Part shown: positions 1 through 7,082 of the stretch, in pieces
Layout: each line of letters begins with the position of its first letter
How positions within the stretch are numbered: position 1 is the stretch's first letter
DNA from: an uncultured Gammaproteobacteria bacterium
GTDB lineage: Bacteria > Pseudomonadota > Gammaproteobacteria > SZUA-140
Length of the DNA stretch: 7,952 nt
Reading direction: 5' to 3'
Assembly: GCA_945788675.1 (NCBI GenBank)
Contig: CALZMY010000079.1
Span: 1-7,952 of the forward strand
Notes under the pieces: generated by a model
The model's input: only the letters and a program-made list of their open reading frames with translations
What the model was told of the DNA's origin: nothing
Databases searched by the model: none
Made by a program: the position numbers and the translations under genes

Positions 1-1
1 C

Positions 2-1627
2 TACAAGCACACCCAGATGCAGAATGTGTTTGGCATCAACATGGTTGCGTTGATCGATGGTCAACCGAAGCTGCTGAATCTGAAACAGATACTGGAGGCG
101 TTCATCCGTCATCGCCGTGAGGTGGTCACACGTCGCACGGTGTTCGAGCTACGCAAGGCGCGTGATCGTGCCCATATCCTCGAGGGCCTTGCCGTTGCAC
201 TGTCCAATATCGATGAGATTATTGCGCTGATCAAAGCGGCACCAAATCCGGCTGAGGCGAAGATTGGTCTGGTAGCAAAGTGCTGGCGTCCCGGTGCGGT
301 ACGCGACATGCTCGATCGCGCGCAGGATGCGGCAGCACGTCCTGAAGAGCTGGCGGCAGAATATGGCCTCAGTGACGAAGGCTATCGTCTTTCGCCGACG
401 CAGGCGCAGGCGATTCTTGACCTGCGACTGCACCGCCTGACAGGGCTTGAGCAGGACAAAATAATAAAAGAATACAAAGAGATACTGGATGTAATTGCGG
501 AGTTACTGGAGATTTTGACTAATCCAGATCGACTCATGCAGGTGATCCGTGATGAGCTTACTGAGGTGCGTGACCAGTACGGCGATGGACGTCGTACCGA
601 GATCCTCGCATCGTCGCACGATCTGACGCTGGAAGATCTGATTAGTGAAGAAGATGTCGTTGTGACGTTGTCTCATGGTGGTTATGTCAAGGCGCAGTCG
701 CTCGATATGTACCAGGCGCAGAAGCGTGGTGGTCGCGGTAAGTCGGCGACCAGCATGAAAGATGAAGACTTCATCGACAAGTTGATCATCGCTAATACCC
801 ACGACACGATTCTCTGTTTCTCGAGTCGTGGCAAGGTTTACTGGAAGAAGGTCTACGAGCTGCCGCAGGCGAGCCGCACCGCGCGCGGTAAGCCGATCAT
901 CAATCTGTTGCCGCTGGAAGAGGGCGAGCGCATCAATGCGATGCTGCCGGTGCCTGACTACGATGCGAATAAATTTGTGTTGATGGCCACCAGCAGTGGT
1001 GTGGTTAAAAAGACTCCGCTGCCAGATTTCTCACGTCCACGTTCGAACGGCATCATCGCGCTTGAGTTACGAGAAGATGACTGCCTGATTGGTGTCGACA
1101 TTACCGATGGCACAAGAGATGTGATGTTGATGACCAGTGCCGGTAAGGCGATCCGCTTTAACGAAGAGGCGGTGCGTCCGATGGGTCGTACCGCTCGCGG
1201 CGTGCGCGGTATTAAACTGGCACCGGGGCAGACGGCGATCTCGCTGATCATCGTCGATGAAGGGAGTGTGCTGAGCGTGACCGAGAAGGGCTACGGCAAG
1301 CGCACCTCGTTTGACGACTATCCTGTTCATGGTCGTGGCGGGCAGGGGGTGATCTCGATTCAGACTTCGTCGCGCAACGGTAATGTGGTGGGTGCTTGTC
1401 TGGTACTCGATGATGATGAGCTGATGTTGATCACCAATGGTGGCACGCTGGTACGAACCCGTGTGAATGAGGTCTCAGTGCTTGGGCGAAATACCCAGGG
1501 CGTGCGCCTGATTCGCCTGAGTGAAGATGAAAAGCTGGTGGGACTGGATCGGATCGCAAGCCTCTCTGCTGATGATGTTGAGGGTGCTGCTGATGTGGAT
1601 GACGCGGCAGATGATGATGCGTCATAA
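2..1627 (+). CDS. gyrA: DNA gyrase subunit A, C-terminal part (5' end outside the window)
   Basis: DNA gyrase subunit A, the cleavage/wrapping subunit of the A2B2 enzyme that introduces negative supercoils. The reading frame is open from base 2 (Tyr-Lys-His-Thr-Gln precede the first Met at 17), so the gene enters from the left; about 541 residues are present, corresponding roughly to E. coli GyrA from residue 340 to the end. The catalytic tyrosine and quinolone-resistance region lie outside the window. Visible are the end of the breakage-reunion core (FGINMVAL, then RHRREVVTRRT), the long coiled-coil arm and its return (QAQAILDLRL, LTGLE), and the C-terminal beta-pinwheel DNA-wrapping domain starting near base 620. 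The GyrA box reads QKRGGRG (bases 719-739), which identifies gyrase rather than topoisomerase IV ParC. Repeated blade motifs such as GVRGIKL and NTQGVRLIRL follow. The protein ends in an acidic Asp/Ala-rich tail, shorter than that of E. coli. No frameshift is seen. Confidence 0.98.
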   Translation, partial: YKHTQMQNVFGINMVALIDGQPKLLNLKQILEAFIRHRREVVTRRTVFELRKARDRAHILEGLAVALSNIDEIIALIKAAPNPAEAKIGLVAKCWRPGAVRDMLDRAQDAAARPEELAAEYGLSDEGYRLSPTQAQAILDLRLHRLTGLEQDKIIKEYKEILDVIAELLEILTNPDRLMQVIRDELTEVRDQYGDGRRTEILASSHDLTLEDLISEEDVVVTLSHGGYVKAQSLDMYQAQKRGGRGKSATSMKDEDFIDKLIIANTHDTILCFSSRGKVYWKKVYELPQASRTARGKPIINLLPLEEGERINAMLPVPDYDANKFVLMATSSGVVKKTPLPDFSRPRSNGIIALELREDDCLIGVDITDGTRDVMLMTSAGKAIRFNEEAVRPMGRTARGVRGIKLAPGQTAISLIIVDEGSVLSVTEKGYGKRTSFDDYPVHGRGGQGVISIQTSSRNGNVVGACLVLDDDELMLITNGGTLVRTRVNEVSVLGRNTQGVRLIRLSEDEKLVGLDRIASLSADDVEGAADVDDAADDDAS

Positions 1628-1652
1628 GCTCCCAGTGAAGATGAATAACTAT

Positions 1653-1682
1653 TTGTAACTAGCTGATTTAAAAAGATACGAT
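1653..1682 (+). promoter_or_regulatory. candidate sigma-70 promoter for serC
   Basis: TTGTAA (1653-1658) and TACGAT (1677-1682) each match four of six bases of the -35 and -10 consensus, with an 18-bp spacer, in the 70-bp AT-rich gap between gyrA and serC. The position just upstream of the serC ribosome binding site is sensible. If it is used, the 5' leader would be very short. The match is only moderate, no operator could be recognised, and no hairpin-plus-T-tract terminator for gyrA is visible here, so read-through from gyrA remains possible. Confidence 0.3.
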
Positions 1683-1685
1683 TTT

Positions 1686-1690
1686 AAGGA
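1686..1690 (+). promoter_or_regulatory. ribosome binding site of serC
   Basis: AAGGA lies 7 nt before the ATG at 1698. It is one of the two best Shine-Dalgarno matches in the window (the other precedes aroF) and fixes the serC start. Confidence 0.7.
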
Positions 1691-1697
1691 AGTAACG

Positions 1698-2780
1698 ATG
1701 TCACGTATTTACAATTTTAGTGCAGGGCCCGCATGTTTGCCTGAGGCGGTGTTACAGCAGGCGCAGCAGGAGATGACCGACTGGCAGGGCTCCGGCATGT
1801 CAGTGATGGAGATGAGCCATCGCGGTAAGGAGTTCATGTCGATCGCGGCGCAGGCAGAGGCAGACCTGCGCGAGTTGATGGCAATCCCAGATAACTATAA
1901 GGTGCTGTTTCTGCAGGGTGGTGCTAGCGCACAATTTTCGAATGTGCCCGTCAACTTGCTGCGTGGTAAAAAGAGCGCGGACTATATCTACACCGGACAG
2001 TGGTCAAAAAAGGCGATTGCTGAGGCAAAGCGTTTTTGTGATGTCAACGTGGCGGCGAGTGCTGAAGCGAGCAATTTCAGTGTGTTACCGGCACAATCTG
2101 AATGGCAGCTTAACAGTGATGCAGCGTATGTGCACTACACCCCCAATGAAACCATTGGCGGACTGGAGTTCCACTGGACCCCTGAGAGCGGCGATGTGCC
2201 GTTAGTGGCGGACCTGTCATCGACGATTTTATCGCGTCCGATCGATGTGTCGAAATTTGGTGTGATCTACGCTGGTGCGCAGAAGAACATCGGCCCTGCT
2301 GGATTGACCGTGGTGATCGTGCGTGATGACCTGATCGGTGAAGCCGTGCCGGGCATGCCGGTGTTGTGTGATTACAAAATCATGGCGGATAACGACTCGA
2401 TGTACAATACGCCACCGACCTATGGCTGGTATCTGGCCGGGCTGGTATTTGCATGGTTAAAGAAGAATGGCGGCCTGAGTGCGATGGCCGAACTCAATGA
2501 GCGCAAAGCCGGCAAGCTCTACGGCGCGATAGATGGTTCCGACTTCTATGCCAATCCAATCGACCTGAATTGTCGTTCGTGGATGAACGTGCCGTTTACA
2601 CTCGCAAATGATGAACTTGATGCTACCTTCCTTAGCGAAGCGAAGGCGGTGGGACTGGTGACGCTCAAGGGCCACCGTTCCGTCGGTGGCATGCGTGCCA
2701 GTATCTACAATGCGATGCCGGAGGCGGGTGTCGATGCGCTGATCAGTTTTATGGCTGATTTCGAAAAACGTAACGGATAG
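1698..2780 (+). CDS. serC: phosphoserine aminotransferase SerC
   Basis: PLP-dependent class V aminotransferase. It converts 3-phosphohydroxypyruvate plus glutamate to 3-phosphoserine in serine synthesis and, in bacteria with the DXP-dependent vitamin B6 route, makes 4-phosphohydroxythreonine. The 360 residues match the usual family length (E. coli 362). The N-terminus YNFSAGPACLPEAVL is the family signature. Then come MEMSHRGKEF (36-46), the phosphate/PLP-binding LQGGASAQF (72-80), and the Schiff-base lysine K196 in AGAQKNIGPAG. NTPPTY (237-242) and the C-terminal KGHRSVGGMRASIYNAMP (324-341) complete the active site. The ATG at 1698 has a good ribosome binding site and matches the family N-terminus. 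It is followed after 12 bp by serA, the preceding enzyme of the same pathway, which suggests cotranscription and balanced expression. Nothing looks degenerate. Confidence 0.97.
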   Translation: MSRIYNFSAGPACLPEAVLQQAQQEMTDWQGSGMSVMEMSHRGKEFMSIAAQAEADLRELMAIPDNYKVLFLQGGASAQFSNVPVNLLRGKKSADYIYTGQWSKKAIAEAKRFCDVNVAASAEASNFSVLPAQSEWQLNSDAAYVHYTPNETIGGLEFHWTPESGDVPLVADLSSTILSRPIDVSKFGVIYAGAQKNIGPAGLTVVIVRDDLIGEAVPGMPVLCDYKIMADNDSMYNTPPTYGWYLAGLVFAWLKKNGGLSAMAELNERKAGKLYGAIDGSDFYANPIDLNCRSWMNVPFTLANDELDATFLSEAKAVGLVTLKGHRSVGGMRASIYNAMPEAGVDALISFMADFEKRNG

Positions 2781-2792
2781 GTCGCTGCTACG

Positions 2793-3956
2793 ATGTTTAA
2801 AATCCAGACGCTCAATAACATCTCCGATCTTGGCCTGAATCGTCTACCGAAAGGCCAGTATAAGGTTGATGATGAGATCAGTGAGCCGGATGCCATTCTG
2901 GTTCGCTCTGCCAAAATGCACGATATGGCGTTGCCAGCGTCGCTCAAGGCAATTGGCCGTGCCGGTGCCGGGGTTAACAATATCCCGGTAGGTGCAATGA
3001 CTGAACGTGGCGTGGCGGTGTTTAATGCGCCGGGTGCCAACGCCAACGCGGTAAAGGAGCTGGTACTGGCTGGCATGCTGCTGGCGAGCCGTAACATCTG
3101 CCAGGCGTGGGACTACGCACGCAACCTCGAAGGCGATGATGCGACGATCCACAAGATGGTTGAGGCGGGCAAAAAAGATTATGTCGGTTTTGAGCTGCCG
3201 GGGCGCACCCTTGGTGTGGTGGGGCTCGGGGCGATCGGTGTGCAGGTGACCAATGCGGCGCTGAAACTTGGTATGAATGTGGTCGGTTACGATCCTAGTA
3301 TCACGGTACGCAGCGCATGGCGCCTGTCTGCCGAGGCAAAACAGGTGCACAGTATCGAAGAGCTATTGTCACAGGTTGATTATGTCTCGTTTCATGTGCC
3401 GTTGATCGATGCTACGCGTCATATGATCAATGCCGAACGCATTAAACTGATGAAAGAGAATGCGGTGGTGTTGAACTTCTCGCGTGACGGGATCGTCGAT
3501 GATGCGGCGGTGTGCGATGCGATTGAGGCGGGCAAGCTCTATGCCTATGTGTGTGATTACGCCAGTAACACATTGAAGCGTCACGCGCGCGTCATCACGC
3601 TGCCACATATCGGCGCGTCGACCGCTGAAGCGGAAGATAACTGTGCGGTGATGGTAGCGGACCAGATTCGTGATTATCTGGAGAACGGCAATATTGTCAA
3701 CTCGGTCAACTTTCCTGAGGTGGTGATGCCGCGTACTAACGGTTCACGCATCGCGATCGTCAACTCCAATGTGCCCAATATGGTGGGACAGATCTCGACT
3801 GCGATGGCCGATGCGAGTCTCAATATCATCGACCTGCTGAACAAGTCGCAGGGCGATATCGCCTATACACTGGCTGATGTTGAGGGTGAAATATCCGCCG
3901 ATGTGATCGACAGGATCAAGGCGACCGACGGTGTAGTGTGTGTGCGGACGCTTTAA
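2793..3956 (+). CDS. serA: D-3-phosphoglycerate dehydrogenase, short ACT-domain type
   Basis: Predicted NAD-dependent oxidation of 3-phosphoglycerate to 3-phosphohydroxypyruvate, the first step of serine synthesis and the source of the SerC substrate. At 387 residues it resembles the compact SerA type without the intervening domain of long forms. The N-terminal substrate domain includes ILVRSAKMHDM (35-45) and RAGAGVNNIPV (56-66). PGANANAVKELVLAGMLL (80-97) leads into the Rossmann domain with GLGAIG (144-149) and acidic D167, which favours NAD. R231 (NFSRDGIVDD) and H272 (LPHIGAST) match the E. coli catalytic R240 and H292. The loop that carries the third catalytic residue, Glu269 in E. coli, is shorter here and reads CDYASNTL (254-261) with no glutamate. 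NSVNFPEV joins to a C-terminal ACT domain (about 318-387). N326 and N344 align with E. coli serine-binding residues N346 and N364, so serine feedback is plausible. The ribosome binding site is weak (GATAGG, 11 nt upstream), suggesting coupling to serC. A related 2-hydroxyacid dehydrogenase remains a minor alternative. Confidence 0.93.
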   Translation: MFKIQTLNNISDLGLNRLPKGQYKVDDEISEPDAILVRSAKMHDMALPASLKAIGRAGAGVNNIPVGAMTERGVAVFNAPGANANAVKELVLAGMLLASRNICQAWDYARNLEGDDATIHKMVEAGKKDYVGFELPGRTLGVVGLGAIGVQVTNAALKLGMNVVGYDPSITVRSAWRLSAEAKQVHSIEELLSQVDYVSFHVPLIDATRHMINAERIKLMKENAVVLNFSRDGIVDDAAVCDAIEAGKLYAYVCDYASNTLKRHARVITLPHIGASTAEAEDNCAVMVADQIRDYLENGNIVNSVNFPEVVMPRTNGSRIAIVNSNVPNMVGQISTAMADASLNIIDLLNKSQGDIAYTLADVEGEISADVIDRIKATDGVVCVRTL

Positions 3957-3985
3957 AAACTTATTTAATTGCGTATTGACCTGTT

Positions 3986-5068
3986 ATGAAAGATGAGAGT
4001 GGCCTGCAAACGGTACGCGCACGGATCGATGAGATCGATGAGAAGATCCAGGCGCTGATCACCGAGCGTGCGAGGTGCGCGCAGGAAGTGGCACGCCAGA
4101 AGGGTAGCGGTGCCGATGTGGTCTATTACCGCCCGGAGCGTGAGGCGCAGGTGCTGCGTACCGTGATGGCGCGGAATGAAGGGCCGCTGGATGATGAGAC
4201 GATGGCGCGTCACTTTAGAGAGATCATGTCGTCGTGTCTTGCATTGCAGTACCCGATGAAGATCGCTTTCCTCGGCCCGGAAGGGACCTTTACCCAGGCG
4301 GCGGCCACCAAACATTTTGGTAGCGCGGTGACAACGGTGCCGCTGACGGCGATCGATGAGATCTTTCGCGAGGTTGAATCGGGCAGTGCTCATTATGGGG
4401 TGGTGCCGGTGGAGAACTCTACCGAAGGGGTGGTCAATCATACGCTCGATATGTTTCTCAACTCACCGCTAAAGATCTGTGGTGAAGTGGAGCTGCGTAT
4501 TCATCATAACCTGCTGAGTAAGGCGAATGAGCTCTCTGAGGTCACGAAGCTCTACGTCCATTATCAGGCGCACGCGCAGTGTCGCGAGTGGCTGGATGGC
4601 AATCTTGCAGGCGTGGCGTGGGAGGTGGTTAGCAGCAATGCGGAAGCGGCCCGCTGTGCAGCCGAAGAGACAGGTGCGGCGGCGATTGCCGGCGAGGTGG
4701 CGGCCGAGATCTACGGACTCGGGATAGTGGCGAGAAATATTGAAGATGAACCGGATAACACCACGCGCTTTCTGGTGATCGGCAATAACGCCTCTCAGCC
4801 GAGCGGCAAGGATAAAACCTCGCTGCTGCTGTCGACGGCCAACAGTCCGGGTGCATTGCATAAGCTGTTGAAGGTGTTTGCTGATAACGGAATTTCGATG
4901 ACGCGTATCGAATCACGTCCGTCGCGACGAGGTATGTGGGACTATGTCTTTTTTATCGATATCGAAGGACATGTGCAGGAGCCGACGGTAGCGAAGTCTC
5001 TGGAAACGCTGCGAGGGGATACCTATATAGTCAAGGTACTCGGTTCATATCCCAATGCAGTGCTGTGA
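3986..5068 (+). CDS. pheA: bifunctional chorismate mutase / prephenate dehydratase (P-protein)
   Basis: Converts chorismate to prephenate and prephenate to phenylpyruvate, the committed route to phenylalanine. The 360 residues fall in three domains. First is an AroQ-type chorismate mutase (1 to about 88), where R11, R28, K39, R52, E53 and Q88 align with the E. coli catalytic set R11, R28, K39, R51, E52 and Q88. Next is prephenate dehydratase (about 91-270), with FLGPEGTFTQAA, VPVENSTEG (140-148), the paired histidines RIHHNLL, and the catalytic TRF triad at 260-262. Last is an ACT regulatory domain (about 277-355) with PGAL (288-291) and ESRP (309-312), motifs that bind phenylalanine for feedback inhibition in this family. 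It ends KVLGSYPNAVL, as in pseudomonad-type PheA. The ATG at 3986 gives the family N-terminus but has no convincing Shine-Dalgarno; the preceding gap is 29 bp. No attenuator or leader peptide was found upstream. Confidence 0.97.
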   Translation: MKDESGLQTVRARIDEIDEKIQALITERARCAQEVARQKGSGADVVYYRPEREAQVLRTVMARNEGPLDDETMARHFREIMSSCLALQYPMKIAFLGPEGTFTQAAATKHFGSAVTTVPLTAIDEIFREVESGSAHYGVVPVENSTEGVVNHTLDMFLNSPLKICGEVELRIHHNLLSKANELSEVTKLYVHYQAHAQCREWLDGNLAGVAWEVVSSNAEAARCAAEETGAAAIAGEVAAEIYGLGIVARNIEDEPDNTTRFLVIGNNASQPSGKDKTSLLLSTANSPGALHKLLKVFADNGISMTRIESRPSRRGMWDYVFFIDIEGHVQEPTVAKSLETLRGDTYIVKVLGSYPNAVL

Positions 5069-5139
5069 AGCACAAGCGCTATTAATTATCGTTTCTGACA
5101 TTAACAATTTAAGATTATTTTAAAACTAGGAAAAGCAAC
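5069..5139 (+). promoter_or_regulatory. AT-rich spacer upstream of aroF with possible weak promoter
   Basis: This 71-bp gap between pheA and aroF is about 28% GC by hand count, well below its flanking genes. CTGACA (5095-5100) matches five of six bases of a -35 box. The best -10 nearby, TATTTT (5116-5121), matches four of six with a short 15-bp spacer, so a promoter is only possible. The aroF Shine-Dalgarno AGGA (5128-5131) lies 8 nt before the ATG. No hairpin with a T-tract was found that would terminate pheA transcripts. Confidence 0.3.
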
Positions 5140-5154
5140 ATGATCATCATCATG
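5139..5154 (+). other. small perfect hairpin over the aroF start codon
   Basis: CATGAT (5139-5144) and ATCATG (5149-5154) are exact reverse complements around a 4-nt CATC loop. The stem contains the annotated ATG (5140) and a second in-frame ATG (5152). A 6-bp stem with two G-C pairs is weak, so any effect on initiation is speculative and the arrangement may just result from the Met-Ile-Ile-Ile-Met codons. Confidence 0.4.
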
Positions 5155-6156
5155 AACACCAGGGCTGCGGATGAAGAGGTAAGCGCAGTCGAACAGAAGT
5201 TGGCGCAGATGGGGCTGAGCTCCAATGTGTCGCGCGGTATCCAGCGCATCGTGATCGGCGCGATTGGTGACGAGCAGACCGTCGATCAGGAGGCGCTGGA
5301 GGCGCTGCGCGGCGTCGAGAAGGTGGTACGGGTGATGAAGCCGTATAAGATCGTGGCGCGTGAGTCGCACGAGAAAAATACCGTGATCGACGTCGCCGGG
5401 GTGCCGATTGGTGGCAATACCGTGCAGGTGATTGCAGGTCCCTGTTCGGTGGAGACCCCGGCACAGATGGCCGCCTCTGCCGAAGGCGTTGTCGCGGCTG
5501 GTTGTCGTCTGATGCGTGGAGGTGCATTTAAACCACGCACCAGCCCCTACTCTTTTCAGGGCGTAGGCGTGGATGGATTGACAATGTTCCGCGAGGCAGC
5601 GCAGCAGCATAACCTGCCAATCGTGACCGAGCTGATGGATGTGCGCATGCTCGATACCTTTCTTGAGAATAAGGTCGATGTGATACAGATCGGTACGCGA
5701 AATATGCAGAACTTCGATCTGCTCAAAGAGGTTGGCAGAACGCACGTACCAGTGATCCTGAAGCGCGGCATGAGTGCTACCATTTCTGAGTGGTTGATGT
5801 CGGCCGAGTATATCGCCGCCGGCGGCAACCACAACATCATTTTCTGCGAGCGCGGCGTACGTTCATTCGAGACTGCGTACCGTAATATGCTCGATGTCAC
5901 CGCGATTCCGGTATTGAAGCGTGAGACCCACCTGCCGGTGATTGTCGACCCGAGCCATGCCGGTGGTAAGGCGTGGATGGTGCCGGAGCTGTCGCGTGCC
6001 GCGGTCGCGGCGGGTGCCGATGGCCTGCTGGTTGAGATGCACCCCTGTCCGCAGGATGCGTGGTGTGATGCCGACCAGGCGTTGAGTCCAACTGAGTTGT
6101 CGGCGTTGATGGTGGAGCTTGGCGGTATCGCCCGGGTGATTGGGCGCGATATCTAG
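5140..6156 (+). CDS. aroF: 3-deoxy-7-phosphoheptulonate (DAHP) synthase, type I-beta with N-terminal regulatory domain
   Basis: Condenses phosphoenolpyruvate with erythrose 4-phosphate to DAHP, the first step of the shikimate pathway. The 338 residues align end to end with the Thermotoga maritima enzyme. Residues 1 to about 70 form the ferredoxin-like (ACT-like) regulatory domain, ending VVRVMKPYK. The rest is the (beta/alpha)8 barrel with IAGPCSVE (98-105), RGGAFKPRTSPYSFQG (126-141), IQIGTRNMQNF (182-192), LKRGM (207-211), CERGVRSFE (236-244) and VDPSHAGG (269-276). C102, K131, H273, E299 and D310 match the metal- and PEP-binding C102, K131, H272, E298 and D309 of T. maritima. The N-terminal domain is the Tyr/Phe sensor in the T. 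maritima enzyme; S31 is kept, but the position of its H29 is N29 here. The ATG at 5140 is supported by AGGA 8 nt upstream and by N-terminal alignment; the in-frame ATG at 5152 is less likely. It sits between pheA and tyrA, where pseudomonads have hisC. The symbol follows common usage for this class, not the E. coli AroF family. Confidence 0.96.
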   Translation: MIIIMNTRAADEEVSAVEQKLAQMGLSSNVSRGIQRIVIGAIGDEQTVDQEALEALRGVEKVVRVMKPYKIVARESHEKNTVIDVAGVPIGGNTVQVIAGPCSVETPAQMAASAEGVVAAGCRLMRGGAFKPRTSPYSFQGVGVDGLTMFREAAQQHNLPIVTELMDVRMLDTFLENKVDVIQIGTRNMQNFDLLKEVGRTHVPVILKRGMSATISEWLMSAEYIAAGGNHNIIFCERGVRSFETAYRNMLDVTAIPVLKRETHLPVIVDPSHAGGKAWMVPELSRAAVAAGADGLLVEMHPCPQDAWCDADQALSPTELSALMVELGGIARVIGRDI

Positions 6157-6172
6157 TTCTGCGTCATAGCGT

Positions 6173-7054
6173 ATGACTACTACAACTGCTGCTTTCTCCA
6201 GTAAACGATTAACGATTGTCGGTGTTGGTCTGATTGGTGGTTCACTGGCGCGCGCACTGCGTCGTGCTAATCAGTGCGATGAGATTGTAGGGTGTGGTCG
6301 CGATGAAGCGCACCTGCAAAAAGCCGTTGAACTGGGTGTGATCGACCGTTATGAGATGGATGTTGCGACGGCTGTAACGGGCGCGGATATGGTGGTGGTC
6401 GCGGTGCCGCTACGTGCGATGGTGTCTGTCTTAAGGGGGATGGTCGCCGGACTTTCGCCTGATGCTGTCATCACTGATGTTGGCAGTGCCAAAGGGTGTG
6501 TGGTCGAAGAGGCGCGCGCCATATTGGGTAGCAGGCTTTGTGATTTTGTGCCGGGGCATCCCATTGCGGGTACTGAGCAGAGTGGCGTGGAGGCCTCGTT
6601 TGCCGAGTTGTTTGATAATCGCGGAGTGATCCTGACGCCGCTTGAAGAGACAGACCCTGAAAAGTACGCGCGAGTGCGTGCGATGTGGGAAGCTGCCGGT
6701 GCCAATGTCACTGAGATGGCGGTGCTGCATCACGATGAGGTGTTGGCGGCGACCAGCCATCTGCCGCATCTGTTGGCCTTTTCTCTGGTCAACACCCTGG
6801 CGAGCCTCGATGAACGCAAGGAGATCTTTGATTTTGCGGCGGGTGGTTTCCGCGATTTCACCCGTATTGCCTCCAGTGATCCGGTGATGTGGCGGGATAT
6901 CTGTCTGGAAAATCGTGATGCTGTGCTGGAGGTACTGCAACACTTTAACGCTGACCTCAGGCAGCTTGAGGATGCGGTACGGGACAACGACGGTGAGGCG
7001 GTGGTCAATGTCTTTACACGCGCCAAGGAGACCCGCGACCGTTTTTGCGGTTGA
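6173..7054 (+). CDS. tyrA: prephenate/arogenate dehydrogenase TyrA
   Basis: Oxidative decarboxylation of prephenate to 4-hydroxyphenylpyruvate (or arogenate to tyrosine), the tyrosine branch after chorismate mutase. The 293-residue protein is a stand-alone TyrA catalytic core, with no fused chorismate mutase (unlike E. coli) and no fused EPSP synthase (unlike Pseudomonas). The N-terminal Rossmann domain carries GVGLIG (17-22). The cofactor loop reads GCGRD (40-44). TDVGSAKG (101-108), PGHPIAGTEQSG (127-138, catalytic-type H129), SHLPHLLAF (195-203) and GGFRDFTRIASSDPVMW (224-240) are the prephenate-site motifs. There is no C-terminal ACT domain, so feedback control, if any, would be at the active site or carried by other enzymes. 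The gap after aroF is 16 bp and the ribosome binding site is poor, consistent with translational coupling. Specificity for prephenate or arogenate, and NAD or NADP, cannot be fixed from sequence alone. Confidence 0.95.
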   Translation: MTTTTAAFSSKRLTIVGVGLIGGSLARALRRANQCDEIVGCGRDEAHLQKAVELGVIDRYEMDVATAVTGADMVVVAVPLRAMVSVLRGMVAGLSPDAVITDVGSAKGCVVEEARAILGSRLCDFVPGHPIAGTEQSGVEASFAELFDNRGVILTPLEETDPEKYARVRAMWEAAGANVTEMAVLHHDEVLAATSHLPHLLAFSLVNTLASLDERKEIFDFAAGGFRDFTRIASSDPVMWRDICLENRDAVLEVLQHFNADLRQLEDAVRDNDGEAVVNVFTRAKETRDRFCG

Positions 7055-7082
7055 GCAATGAAATAACGGAAGGGTGGGCTTT

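Noticed and set aside
1641..1658. Tiny open frame Met-Asn-Asn-Tyr-Leu-stop between gyrA and serC, considered as a leader peptide
   Set aside because: It has only five codons, no enrichment for Ser, Phe or Tyr codons that would fit attenuation, and no downstream terminator hairpin.
2844..3350. 168-codon minus-strand open frame opposite serA
   Set aside because: Antisense shadow of serA; composition is typical of a complementary frame and no motif was recognised.
3974..3981. TTGACC before pheA as a promoter -35 box
   Set aside because: It lies only a few bases before the pheA ATG, so a matching -10 box and transcription start would fall inside the coding sequence.
5101..5832. 243-codon open frame on the minus strand opposite aroF
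   Set aside because: It runs antisense to a well-supported DAHP synthase gene, its His/Arg-rich translation resembles no family I know, and it has no independent support. It is a shadow frame.
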